Source of the DNA: Candidatus Segatella papionis
GTDB lineage: Bacteria; Bacteroidota; Bacteroidia; Bacteroidales; Bacteroidaceae
Direction: 5' to 3'
Length of the DNA stretch: 23,822 nucleotides
NCBI GenBank assembly: GCA_002297965.1
Contig: DBLF01000051.1
Location: forward strand, 35,705 to 59,526
The notes beneath the pieces were generated by a model. That model did not search any database. It saw only the letters and a list, made by a program, of their open reading frames with translations, and had not been told where the DNA came from. A program made the position numbers and the translations under genes. How positions within the stretch are numbered: the stretch's first letter is position 1; each line of letters begins with the position of its first letter. This document shows positions 6,318 to 14,680 of the stretch, piece by piece.

Positions 6318-7712
6318 TTACATAAACTCTCTTGGGTCGGTAATCTTGCCTGTAATAGCGGCAGCCGCTGCTACGTATGGGCTGGCAAGGATGGTACGGG
6401 AACCTGGTCCCTGACGACCCTCGAAGTTACGGTTGGAGGTACTTACTGAGTACTTGCCCGCTGGAATCTTATCATCGTTCATTGCCAAGCAAGCAGAGCA
6501 TCCTGGCTGACGAATCTCGAAGCCTGCAGCCTCAACAATCTTGTCGATACCCTCTTCACGTATTTGCTTATCCACCAACCAAGAACCTGGTACAAGCCAA
6601 GCTGTTACGCCGTCTGCCTTCTTCTTTCCTTTAACGATAGAAGCAAAAGCGCGGAAGTCTTCGATACGACCATTGGTACAAGCACCGAGGAATACATAGT
6701 CGATAGGATGACCCTCCAATTTCTCGCCTGGCTGGAAGCCCATATAGTTGAGGCTCTTCTTGAAGCCAGCCTGCTCTTCCTCAGGAATCTGGTCGAGTGT
6801 AGGGATGCTCTCGGTGATGCCGATACCCATACCAGGGTTGGTACCGTAAGTGATGCGTGGCTCGATGTCCTTGGCATCGAATGTCAACTCCTTGTCGAAC
6901 ACAGCGTCGTCTCCACTCTTCAAAGTCTTCCAGTAGGCTACAGCCTTATCCCAGTCTTCACCCTTAGGAGCATATTCACGACCCTTGATGTACTCGAATG
7001 TCGTCTCATCAGGAGCTACGAAACCACCACGGGCACCCATCTCGATAGAGAGGTTGCAAAGGGTAAGACGACCTTCCATAGACATATCCTTCACTACGTC
7101 GCCGCTGTACTCTACGAAGTAACCAGTAGCACCAGATGTGGTGAGCTGACTCATCAAGTAGAGAGCCACGTCCTTGGCTGTAACGCCCTTGCCGAGCTTG
7201 CCATTGATGCTGATGCGCATAGACTTTGGCTTGCTCTGGAGAATACATTGTGAAGCCATCACCATCTCCACCTCTGATGTACCGATGCCGAAAGCTACGG
7301 CACCCATAGCTCCGTGGGTAGAAGTATGAGAGTCGCCACATACGATGGTCATACCTGGCAATGAGAGACCCTTCTCTGGACCTACTACGTGGATGATACC
7401 ATTGTCCTTGGTGTTCATGGCAAAGTGGGTAACGCCGAAGTCGGCAGTGTTCTTTGCCAAGGTATCTACCTGCTTCTTAGATACAGGGTCCTCGATAGGC
7501 TTGTCCTGATCGTGGGTAGGTGTATTATGGTCTGGCATACAGAAAATCTGGTCTGGGCGGAACATCTTCAGTCCGCGCGCACGCATACCAGCAAATGCCT
7601 GTGGTGATGTTACTTCGTGACAGTAAAGACGGTCGATGTAAAGCTGTGTAGGACCGTCTGGAACAATCTGGACAACATGCTTGTCCCAAATCTTGTCGAA
7701 TAATGTATTCAT
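6318..7712 (-). CDS. leuC: 3-isopropylmalate dehydratase large subunit
   Basis: A 464-residue aconitase-family protein. The three [4Fe-4S] cysteines are visible: Cys345 in GACTNGR and Cys405/Cys408 in GCSACLAMN. Also seen are the early DHNTPTHDQ segment (61-69), CGDSHTSTHGAMGA (125-138) and the NRNFEGRQGPGSRT stretch (428-440). It isomerises 2-isopropylmalate with LeuD and, by inference, citramalate. It follows leuA after 61 bases. The sequence is complete with no sign of damage. Confidence 0.96.
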   Translation of the reverse strand: MNTLFDKIWDKHVVQIVPDGPTQLYIDRLYCHEVTSPQAFAGMRARGLKMFRPDQIFCMPDHNTPTHDQDKPIEDPVSKKQVDTLAKNTADFGVTHFAMNTKDNGIIHVVGPEKGLSLPGMTIVCGDSHTSTHGAMGAVAFGIGTSEVEMVMASQCILQSKPKSMRISINGKLGKGVTAKDVALYLMSQLTTSGATGYFVEYSGDVVKDMSMEGRLTLCNLSIEMGARGGFVAPDETTFEYIKGREYAPKGEDWDKAVAYWKTLKSGDDAVFDKELTFDAKDIEPRITYGTNPGMGIGITESIPTLDQIPEEEQAGFKKSLNYMGFQPGEKLEGHPIDYVFLGACTNGRIEDFRAFASIVKGKKKADGVTAWLVPGSWLVDKQIREEGIDKIVEAAGFEIRQPGCSACLAMNDDKIPAGKYSVSTSNRNFEGRQGPGSRTILASPYVAAAAAITGKITDPREFM

Positions 7713-7773
7713 TATGTTATTGTTTAATGTTTTATAGTTCTATGTTTTCTTAAAAAGAGAAACCCAACGGGAA

Positions 7774-9276
7774 TTATCTAATTTTAAACTTATTGATGCA
7801 GTCGATGTATGCTTCCACAGAAGCAGTTACGATGTCGGTGTCGGCACCGAAGCCATAATATACATGACCGTCGTACTCCACCTGCATGTGAACCTTGCCC
7901 ACATCGTCTGAGCCTTTGTCGATGGCCTGGATGGTGAACTCCTTGAGGTTGGTTTCCTTGGTGACAATCTTCTTGAGAGCACGAATGGCAGCATCCACAG
8001 GACCATTGCCAGACGAAGCAGCCTCAAACTTCTGACCAGCGATATCGAGCCCAATACTAGCAACACTTCTTACACCCTTGCCTGTAGTTACCTGCAAGTA
8101 GTCGAGCTGTACACCATGATGGTCTGCCTGGTCGGCTCCGGCGAGCATCAAGACATCCTCATCGGTAACTTCCTTCTTCTTGTCGGCAAGCTGGAGGAAC
8201 TTCTTATAGATTTTGTCGAGTTTTTCCTCGTCCTCTACCTCTACACCGTTTACATGGAGGCGATACTTCAAGGCAGCACGACCAGAACGAGCTGTCAAAA
8301 CGATAGCATTGTCATCCAGTCCCACATCCTTAGGATCCATGATTTCGTATGTCTGCACATTCTTCAACACACCATCCTGATGGATGCCAGAAGAGTGAGC
8401 GAAGGCATTGCGTCCCACAATGGCCTTGTTAGGCTGCACTGGCATATTCATCAAACTGCTCACCATGCGAGAGGTTGGTACAATCTTGGTGGTATTGATG
8501 TTGGTGTCGATATTGATGCCCTTGTGGCACTTCAGAATCATGGCGATCTCTTCGAGAGAGGTGTTACCGGCACGTTCGCCGATGCCATTGACGGTAACCT
8601 CCACCTGGCGGGCACCGTTCAACACACCCTGCAAGGTATTGGCTGTAGCCATACCCAAGTCATTGTGGCAGTGTGTGGAAAGACGAGCGTTCTCGATGCC
8701 ATCCACATGTTCCATCAGATACTTTATCTTGGCACCATACTCATCTGGCAAGCAATAGCCTGTGGTATCAGGAATGTTGACCACCGTGGCACCAGCCTTG
8801 ATGACAGCCTCTACCACCTGTGCCAAATACTCATTGTCGGTACGACCTGCATCCTCGGCATAGAACTCTACATCCTCTACATACTTCTTGGCATACTTGA
8901 CAGCAGCCACGGCACGCTCGATGATTTCCTCACGAGTGGAGTTGAACTTATATTTGATATGGCTGTCGCTTGTACCGATACCTGTATGGATACGCTTGTG
9001 CTTGGCATACTGCAATGCCTCGGCAGCACAGTCGATGTCCTTCTCCACCGCACGTGTCAACGCACAGATAGTAGGCCATGTCACAGCCTTGGAAATCTCA
9101 ACAACAGAATTGAAGTCGCCTGGGCTAGAAATAGGGAAGCCCGCCTCAATCACGTCAACACCCAACTGCTCCAACTGCTTAGCCACTTGAATTTTCTCTA
9201 CGGTATTCAACTGACATCCTGGAACCTGTTCGCCATCGCGAAGGGTTGTGTCGAAAATAAATAATCTGTCACTCAT
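7774..9276 (-). CDS. leuA: 2-isopropylmalate synthase
   Basis: A 500-residue protein of standard bacterial LeuA length. The HMGL-like barrel carries TTLRDGEQVPG (10-20), THCHNDLGMA (201-210) with the metal-binding His-x-His-Asn, and NGIGERAGN (220-228). The C-terminal third (about 385-495) is the leucine-binding regulatory domain, including SSGNGPVDAA (431-440). It condenses 2-oxoisovalerate with acetyl-CoA, the committed leucine step. It is the first structural gene after the attenuator; about 90 bases separate the terminator hairpin from its ATG. It is clearly distinct from the downstream cimA paralogue, which keeps the LiCMS-like residues. Confidence 0.95.
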   Translation of the reverse strand: MSDRLFIFDTTLRDGEQVPGCQLNTVEKIQVAKQLEQLGVDVIEAGFPISSPGDFNSVVEISKAVTWPTICALTRAVEKDIDCAAEALQYAKHKRIHTGIGTSDSHIKYKFNSTREEIIERAVAAVKYAKKYVEDVEFYAEDAGRTDNEYLAQVVEAVIKAGATVVNIPDTTGYCLPDEYGAKIKYLMEHVDGIENARLSTHCHNDLGMATANTLQGVLNGARQVEVTVNGIGERAGNTSLEEIAMILKCHKGINIDTNINTTKIVPTSRMVSSLMNMPVQPNKAIVGRNAFAHSSGIHQDGVLKNVQTYEIMDPKDVGLDDNAIVLTARSGRAALKYRLHVNGVEVEDEEKLDKIYKKFLQLADKKKEVTDEDVLMLAGADQADHHGVQLDYLQVTTGKGVRSVASIGLDIAGQKFEAASSGNGPVDAAIRALKKIVTKETNLKEFTIQAIDKGSDDVGKVHMQVEYDGHVYYGFGADTDIVTASVEAYIDCINKFKIR

Positions 9277-9365
9277 ATTTCATTATTGTTTTATTTCTAT
9301 ACCTATTTATATATATAATATAAGAACTCCCTACGAGCTTACTTCGAAAGCAAATAGTCTGATAA

Positions 9366-9414
9366 ATTAAAAAGCCTTTCCCACTCCCACCATACGGAAG
9401 TGTAGAAAGGCTTT
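9366..9414 (-). terminator. Attenuator terminator upstream of leuA
   Basis: On the minus strand AAAGCCTTTC (9414-9405) pairs with GAAAGGCTTT (9380-9371), 10 bases. Inside, CACTTCC (9402-9396) pairs with GGGAGTG (9388-9382) with one T-G wobble. The hairpin runs into TTTTTAATTT. It sits between the leader peptide stop and leuA, where only an attenuator makes sense. Confidence 0.9.
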
Positions 9415-9479
9415 GTATATCCAAACAGCTGAACTAAACGCACACCTTATCACTTCCGCCCACATACTGTAGTCGAAGT
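9395..9479 (-). promoter_or_regulatory. Antiterminator and protector pairings of the leu attenuator
   Basis: CGGAAGTG on the minus strand (9458-9451) is perfectly complementary to CACTTCCG (9402-9395) in the 5' part of the terminator, an 8-base antiterminator. The same segment can instead pair with ACTTC (9479-9475) through GAAGT (9456-9452) inside the leader peptide reading frame, a protector hairpin. So stalled ribosomes on the Ile/Leu codons would favour antitermination, while free translation favours termination. Confidence 0.8.
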
Positions 9480-9520
9480 CGAATAATAATGCTGGTTATG
9501 TTCAACGCAATTGTTCTCAT
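9434..9520 (-). CDS. Branched-chain amino acid leader peptide
   Basis: A 28-codon reading frame starting ATG at 9520 and ending TAG at 9436-9434, too short for routine gene calling. It begins MRTIALNITSIIIRLRLQ and ends with KVCV. Eleven of 28 residues are branched-chain: Ile at 4, 8, 11, 12, 13; Leu at 6, 15, 17; Val at 20, 26, 28. The Ile run (9490-9482) lies just before the segment that forms the protector hairpin. It starts about 30 bases after the expected transcription start and is followed by the terminator hairpin, the classical layout of ribosome-mediated attenuation. The peptide itself probably has no function. Confidence 0.85.
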   Translation of the reverse strand: MRTIALNITSIIIRLRLQYVGGSDKVCV

Positions 9521-9555
9521 ATCTCTATTTTTAATGTTATTATTTTAATCGTCTG

Positions 9556-9587
9556 CAAAGGTAATACATTTCCCCGACATACGCAAA
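9556..9587 (-). promoter_or_regulatory. Promoter of the leu operon
   Basis: On the minus strand TTTG (9587-9584) is followed after 20 bases by TACCTTTG (9563-9556), both exact Bacteroidetes promoter elements. Transcription should start near 9550, about 30 bases before the leader peptide ATG. The remaining 9588-9691 between this promoter and dnaB is AT-rich, with a palindrome ATAGAAATTCTAT near 9605-9617 but no clear terminator, so some read-through from dnaB is possible. Confidence 0.75.
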
Positions 9588-9691
9588 CAATTTATAACTT
9601 TTTTAATAGAAATTCTATCAAATTACCATTACCATCACATAATATTGCCCAATTTCTTAGGAAATGAGCCATTTTATATGCCATTTAAAGC

Positions 9692-11197
9692 TTAAAAAGG
9701 CAACGGACCGTCTGCCTGTGGCGGCAGAGGTGGAGGCACAGCACCATTATTACCGTCTCCGCCATTCATCTTGGAACCCATAATTTCACCACCATCCTGA
9801 ACAGGAGTATAGGAATCGGTAGGGTCCTGGAATCGGGTAAACTCACCACGGAAGTTGAGGAGCACATCACCCGTAGCACCCTTACGGTGCTTGGCAATGA
9901 TAATCTGCGCCATTCCATGAAGGTCGTTTCCCTTCTCGTCCTGATAGATATGATAATATTCCGGGCGATGCACGAAGAGCACCATATCGGCATCCTGCTC
10001 GATGGCACCGGACTCACGGAGGTCGCTCAACTGCGGACGCTTACCTTCCAATCCCTCACGATTCTCCACATTACGAGACAGCTGCGAAAGTGCAAGCACA
10101 GGTATGTTCAGCTCTTTGGCAAGTCCCTTCAAGGAACGAGAGATAGTAGAGACCTCCTCCTGACGGCTACCAAACTTCATACCATTGGCATTCATCAGCT
10201 GGAGATAGTCTATCATCAATATCTTCACGCCCTTCTCCCTAACCAGTCGGCGCGCCTTGGTTCGCAGTTCGAAAACAGAGAGCCCCGGTGTATCATCCAC
10301 ATAAATAGGCGCACCTGTGAGGGCACGAATCTTCTTATCCAATCTCTCCCACTCGCTTGGATCCAATTGTCCGTTCAGAATCTTCTTACCAGGGATTTCA
10401 CAGACATTACTGATAAGACGGTTGACCAACTGAACGTTGTTCATCTCAAGAGAGAAGAAACCGATAGGCACATGGTAATCCACAGCCACATTCTTGGCGA
10501 TGCTCAACGCAAAGGAAGTCTTACCCATGGCAGGACGTCCGGCGATGATAACCAAGTCGGAAGGTTGCCATCCTGAGGTCATGTCGTCCATCTGCTGATA
10601 GCCCGTAGGAATACCCGTGAGTCCGCCCTTGTTTTGTGCGGCACGCTGCAAGATATCCACGGCATCCTTGATGACAGGGTCTATCTGCGTATAGTCTTGC
10701 TTCATGTTGCCCTGCGAGAGTTGGAAGAGTTCACCCTCGGCATGCTGCATCAGCTCATCTACATCTACGCTCTCGTCGTATGCTTGGGTCTCTATATCCC
10801 CGGCATAATGGATAAGCTGGCGTTGCAGATATTTCTGCGCCAGGATGCGAGCATGATACTCCACATGGGCGGCAGATGCCACCTGCGAAGAAATCTCCAT
10901 CAAGTAAGCTGCTCCACCCACCTTGTCCAAGGCACCCATCTTGGTTAGCTCATCCGTAACCGTCATAATATCTACAGGGCGCTCCTCCATGTTCATGGTT
11001 TGGATAGCCTCGTATATCTTCTGATGTCTAGGATCATAAAAGGTCTCGGGCTTCAGCATCTCCGAAACCACGGAAAAAGCATCCGTGTCTATCATGAGAG
11101 AACCCAGCACGACCTTCTCCAACTCCACCGCTTGCGGCTGCAAGTGAGCATAGGTGGGGTCTATATTTGGACGATTATTTTTGTTGTTTACCGCCAT
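9692..11197 (-). CDS. dnaB: Replicative DNA helicase DnaB
   Basis: A 501-residue hexameric 5'-3' helicase of the replication fork. The DnaB N-terminal domain covers about 18-120 and the RecA-like ATPase about 180-450. Motifs: Walker A GRPAMGKTS (220-228), Walker B ILMIDYLQLM (326-335), SQLSRNVENR (371-380), the SDLRESGAIEQDAD segment (391-404) and KHRKGATG near 436-443 supplying the arginine finger region. The C-terminal about 50 residues are Gly/Pro-rich and probably disordered, ending DGPLPF. There is no intein. Its first 23 bases overlap the end of the upstream TPR-like gene, which suggests translational coupling. It is the last gene of the minus-strand run. Confidence 0.96.
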   Translation of the reverse strand: MAVNNKNNRPNIDPTYAHLQPQAVELEKVVLGSLMIDTDAFSVVSEMLKPETFYDPRHQKIYEAIQTMNMEERPVDIMTVTDELTKMGALDKVGGAAYLMEISSQVASAAHVEYHARILAQKYLQRQLIHYAGDIETQAYDESVDVDELMQHAEGELFQLSQGNMKQDYTQIDPVIKDAVDILQRAAQNKGGLTGIPTGYQQMDDMTSGWQPSDLVIIAGRPAMGKTSFALSIAKNVAVDYHVPIGFFSLEMNNVQLVNRLISNVCEIPGKKILNGQLDPSEWERLDKKIRALTGAPIYVDDTPGLSVFELRTKARRLVREKGVKILMIDYLQLMNANGMKFGSRQEEVSTISRSLKGLAKELNIPVLALSQLSRNVENREGLEGKRPQLSDLRESGAIEQDADMVLFVHRPEYYHIYQDEKGNDLHGMAQIIIAKHRKGATGDVLLNFRGEFTRFQDPTDSYTPVQDGGEIMGSKMNGGDGNNGAVPPPLPPQADGPLPF

Positions 11198-13730
11198 ATT
11201 TACCTACCTTTCTCATCGTATCCAAAAACATAATTTGTACATAGTTATACATTAATATCACAGCATCTTCTTGGTATCCCAATTTGCCGAGTAACTCACG
11301 ATCGCTCATCAAATAATTGTAGAACTTGTCTGGAGACGTTTTACGCCAGAACGTGAAACATCTGAGGAAAGAGTCTGTAGCATTGTGATAATCGCCCTGT
11401 TTAAGGAACAGCAGTCCATGGGAATAATCGTTGAGAGCCTCGGCTTCCGAATCCTTCTCCATCATCTTTAGGAAAACTCCCATCGCCGTAGTGAAGGCTG
11501 TCTCCATATCCTGGCTACCTTGCTCCTTCATCTTATCCATAATTTTATTTTCCTCGGCGAAATAAGTGTCGAGTCTATCCTGCACTTTTTCCCAATCGCC
11601 TTGCGAATCGTCGCCACGCTTAATCAAGCAATAAGTGAGGATAGCAGCTACTCGCTCCAGCTCTGGATGATTGTACTCCAATTCATAAGCCAACTTAATG
11701 GTTTCATCGAGCTGTCCACCTTCGAAAAGCATCATCAATTTCGAGCGCTTCAAATCCAACTTCTGTTCCTCGGAAAGCGAATCACTAAACTGCCAAATCT
11801 TCTCAAAATTCTCCAGATAGAGTTTTCGCTCTTTCAACTCGTTATAGCAAGTTTCCAGCATTAAGTAGGCTTTCTTCATACCTGGTTGCATCTCCAGCAA
11901 GTGCTTAATATGTTTTTCTGCCTGCCAAAGTTTATCAGGCTCAGAAGACTGCAGATATGCCCATCCCAACATATATTGCACCTCAAGAGACTCTTCGTTT
12001 TCACGTCCCTTTAGCATTTGGCATACCATTTCCGGAATCTCTTTTCGCAAGGAAAAACGAGCCAAAGAAAGACGCGACTTGTCAAAAAGAGGAGTTTTCA
12101 ATGCCATGCTATTCAAGACAGCAAAACCAGGATGTTCCTCCTTGGCATCAAAGACATTGAAGAAGTCTTGGCGCCATACACAGTACTTAAAGAAACGATA
12201 GAGAGCGTGGATGTAAGAAATGCGAATTTGCTTAATGGCATTCTCTGAATTTCCCTGCTCAGTAGTCTCATCCGCTGAAGTTTCATCCACAGAGCTCTCA
12301 TCCACTGAAGTCTCATCATCAATATCAGCGTTTTCTGCATCTTCATCATCCTCATCATTTTCGGAAGCATTCATTTCTTCCAATCTTTGAGCCATAAACT
12401 GCCCCTTCACTTCAGCTGGCATCGAATCAGGATCCTTAAAAAGCATACCAGCAAGCGCATAAGCATCAGCAGGACTAGAATAAGCTGTTCTACTACACAT
12501 AGTAGCGACATCTAAATTCTTGTTTTTAGAAGCTGCTCGGGTAATCAAAGGGTTGTCGTCGTAATAAGGCATAAACCAGTTGCTAACCGAATCAAAGAAG
12601 TCTGACTTCTTAAACATAATGCCAAACTGCGGCAATAGCATATCCACACCATTGTCAAACAAATCCATAACTTGCTCGCCATTACCTTCATCCAGAGAAT
12701 CATCCTCCTCTTCATCGTCATCCATTGCAAAGATGTCTTTCAAATCATCATCTATATTCTCAGACACATGACGCTTGATAGAACCCAACAACGAAGAAGA
12801 CATATCATCGAACAATTTTTTGGAGAACCGATGGGAGCTTTCCTCGCTTCCCATGGCTAGCGCCAGCAATTTCTGCACATTTACGATGTCTTTGATGGCA
12901 AAAGGGTCTTCCTTGATATCTTCCAACAAACAAGAAGCAAACGAAATTCCGCTGATATCATTAGGCTGTCTCACCAAGGATAACAGGTATCCGATAAGCG
13001 CACGCTGTTTTACCTCCTCATCGTCGGATGCGACATAAACCTGATGGAGAAATGACATTTTTAAAGTATCGAAGACCGTAATGCACGACAATGTGACGGC
13101 ACTCACCAAAAGTTGCGACGTGATAGTATCCACAGTTGGTGAAAGCACGATATCCAAGAAGACATCGTAGCTATCCTCTTTCCAAGAACTAGAAGAGGCT
13201 ATATAGGAGAACACCTCGTCGCGATATTGATCCCAATCTTCATAAAGCTTATGTTTGGTTTCCAGTTTCTCTTGTTCTGTCTGGCTATCGTTGAGGAATA
13301 GCATAGCCTCATGGGATACGAACTTTTCCAAAGTAGGCTTTATCGCGGAAATATCGGTAATTTTCTCAGCCTTGCTACGTAACACTCCGTAAGCCCCCAC
13401 AGGTTTTAAGCAGCGATGACGTACATCTATGTCGTTAACTATCATCTGTATGCGAAGTATGTCTGCCATGAGTATGTCAGACACATTCTTCTTAGGAAAT
13501 CTATCGCCTGAGACTTCCGAGTCAAAAGAGACAGCAGTCTCCTCCAGACCGCCAACAATTTCAGAGAAGGTTTCTATTTCCTCCCTTGTCACCACTTCGC
13601 TCGGAAATAAATCATTGCAACTAGTTAGATGCATGAAATCATCCACACAATCCACGATTCTTTGGGAAGCCAGCTTCTCACGGATAGTAGCCAACAAGTC
13701 CTCTACGATTTTATCATCTTTTTTAGCCAT
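11175..13730 (-). CDS. Large TPR-like protein with acidic repeats, function unknown
   Basis: An 851-residue protein without signal peptide or membrane segment, so probably cytoplasmic. I do not recognise a named family. It is largely helical. The C-terminal third (about 575-830) looks like TPR-type repeats, for example VQYMLGWAYLQSSEPDKLWQ and HGLLFLKQGDYHNATDSFLR. Two very acidic linkers stand out: 336-348, and 456-497, where four pentapeptides of the form DETSV occur in tandem. The N-terminal half may be a HEAT/ARM-like helical array. It lies 14 bases after the lipoprotein gene and overlaps dnaB by 23 bases, so it is produced with the helicase. A scaffold linked to replication or stress is possible but is only a guess from position. 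Confidence 0.8.
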   Translation of the reverse strand: MAKKDDKIVEDLLATIREKLASQRIVDCVDDFMHLTSCNDLFPSEVVTREEIETFSEIVGGLEETAVSFDSEVSGDRFPKKNVSDILMADILRIQMIVNDIDVRHRCLKPVGAYGVLRSKAEKITDISAIKPTLEKFVSHEAMLFLNDSQTEQEKLETKHKLYEDWDQYRDEVFSYIASSSSWKEDSYDVFLDIVLSPTVDTITSQLLVSAVTLSCITVFDTLKMSFLHQVYVASDDEEVKQRALIGYLLSLVRQPNDISGISFASCLLEDIKEDPFAIKDIVNVQKLLALAMGSEESSHRFSKKLFDDMSSSLLGSIKRHVSENIDDDLKDIFAMDDDEEEDDSLDEGNGEQVMDLFDNGVDMLLPQFGIMFKKSDFFDSVSNWFMPYYDDNPLITRAASKNKNLDVATMCSRTAYSSPADAYALAGMLFKDPDSMPAEVKGQFMAQRLEEMNASENDEDDEDAENADIDDETSVDESSVDETSADETTEQGNSENAIKQIRISYIHALYRFFKYCVWRQDFFNVFDAKEEHPGFAVLNSMALKTPLFDKSRLSLARFSLRKEIPEMVCQMLKGRENEESLEVQYMLGWAYLQSSEPDKLWQAEKHIKHLLEMQPGMKKAYLMLETCYNELKERKLYLENFEKIWQFSDSLSEEQKLDLKRSKLMMLFEGGQLDETIKLAYELEYNHPELERVAAILTYCLIKRGDDSQGDWEKVQDRLDTYFAEENKIMDKMKEQGSQDMETAFTTAMGVFLKMMEKDSEAEALNDYSHGLLFLKQGDYHNATDSFLRCFTFWRKTSPDKFYNYLMSDRELLGKLGYQEDAVILMYNYVQIMFLDTMRKVGKYGGKQQK
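12265..12320. repeat. 15-base coding minisatellite (DETSV-type pentapeptides)
   Basis: Units at 12265-12279, 12280-12294 and 12295-12309 share the pattern GTCTCATCCrCTGAA, with a partial fourth from 12310. The 15-base period keeps the frame, so copy number can change without disrupting the protein. Confidence 0.75.
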
Positions 13731-13744
13731 AGTTGTTATTGTTA

Positions 13745-14662
13745 TTAATTTTTAATTTCTGCCACCTTGAGGTCTCTCAATCGAGGTTCCATCGCATGAC
13801 TATACTTCATTTTAGGCAATTGTTTAATGGTTGAATCATCCACCCCATAATACTTCTTCAGCAAGTCGGCATATTTCTGCACCCCATTCTCATTGAGGCT
13901 ATCTACTGCCATATTATAAGCTTTTAAGAATCTGTCGATTTGCTCTTTTCTTCTAGGGTCTTTCCTCAATGCCGAGCGAAAAGCGAACACTCCTAGGTTC
14001 AGATTTTTCGCCCTACTATCCGTCAGCACCACATGCTGTGCCATTCTTGCCTGGGTTGCAAATGGCTCTGGCAGCAACATGGCATCCATCTCATTGTTGA
14101 GAAGCATGCGCAAACGAATGTTCAAGTCGTTGATTTGCACACGATACACCTCATACTTAGGCTTGGCACTATCTATGGCAAGCGTGGCTAGATAATCAGT
14201 GGCAGAATGGCGAGTGATGGCTATCATCTTGTCGGATAGCTGCTTCACTTCCGACACACGAGCCTTTCTGTTGGAAATCAACTGCCAATAGAGATTGGTA
14301 GAGATGGGGTAAAAGAGCGATGTTCCCTTCCGCTGCAAATAGGCAGCCCTGATGAGATCGGTCACCGTTCCTTCCACCCTCTTACGAGCAATGGCGGTGT
14401 CGCAATCCATCTGCGCCGCATATCGACGCAGATGCACTGTAACTCCCTGCTGCAGGAATAGGCTGTCTTCGTATGCCAGATATACAGGAAGACAGTCCAT
14501 CGTAGGCATCACTCCTATTTTCAAGGCAGCCTGGTCGATGCTGTCGAGACGTGCCTTCTCCTGCTTGCTCAGACGAACACGCTCTTTCTCCGACGGGCCA
14601 CATCCCGACACTCCCAGCAAGAGCAGGGAGACCAAGACCACCATCATTGTTATTTTTTTCAT
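13745..14662 (-). CDS. Solute-binding lipoprotein, periplasmic-binding-protein type 2 (NMT1/SsuA-like)
   Basis: A 305-residue protein. Residues 1-20 form a lipoprotein signal with lipobox GVSGC and lipidated Cys21, followed by a charged linker. The body resembles type 2 periplasmic binding proteins of the NMT1/ThiY/SsuA group: LKIGVMPTMDCLPVYLA (47-63), the inter-domain stretch around 150-165, and LLPEPFATQARM (186-197). I chose ATG 14662 rather than the upstream in-frame GTG at 14674. It is preceded by GGAG at good spacing and gives a proper signal with Lys-Lys straight after Met. No permease or ATPase gene is adjacent, so the transporter partner, if any, is elsewhere. Ligand unknown; nitrate, sulfonate and thiamine-precursor binding proteins share this fold. 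Confidence 0.75.
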   Translation of the reverse strand: MKKITMMVVLVSLLLLGVSGCGPSEKERVRLSKQEKARLDSIDQAALKIGVMPTMDCLPVYLAYEDSLFLQQGVTVHLRRYAAQMDCDTAIARKRVEGTVTDLIRAAYLQRKGTSLFYPISTNLYWQLISNRKARVSEVKQLSDKMIAITRHSATDYLATLAIDSAKPKYEVYRVQINDLNIRLRMLLNNEMDAMLLPEPFATQARMAQHVVLTDSRAKNLNLGVFAFRSALRKDPRRKEQIDRFLKAYNMAVDSLNENGVQKYADLLKKYYGVDDSTIKQLPKMKYSHAMEPRLRDLKVAEIKN

Positions 14663-14680
14663 AGGCTTCTCCACGACTAC

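Noticed and set aside
8116..9264. Plus-strand open frame of about 382 codons
   Set aside because: It is antisense to leuA, a well-supported gene.
9277..9550. T-box or metabolite riboswitch upstream of leuA
   Set aside because: No T-box consensus or specifier structure is visible, and the leader peptide with three competing stems explains the region fully.
14663..14674. GTG start adding four residues to the binding lipoprotein
   Set aside because: The downstream ATG has a GGAG ribosome-binding sequence (which lies inside these codons) and gives a standard lipoprotein signal.
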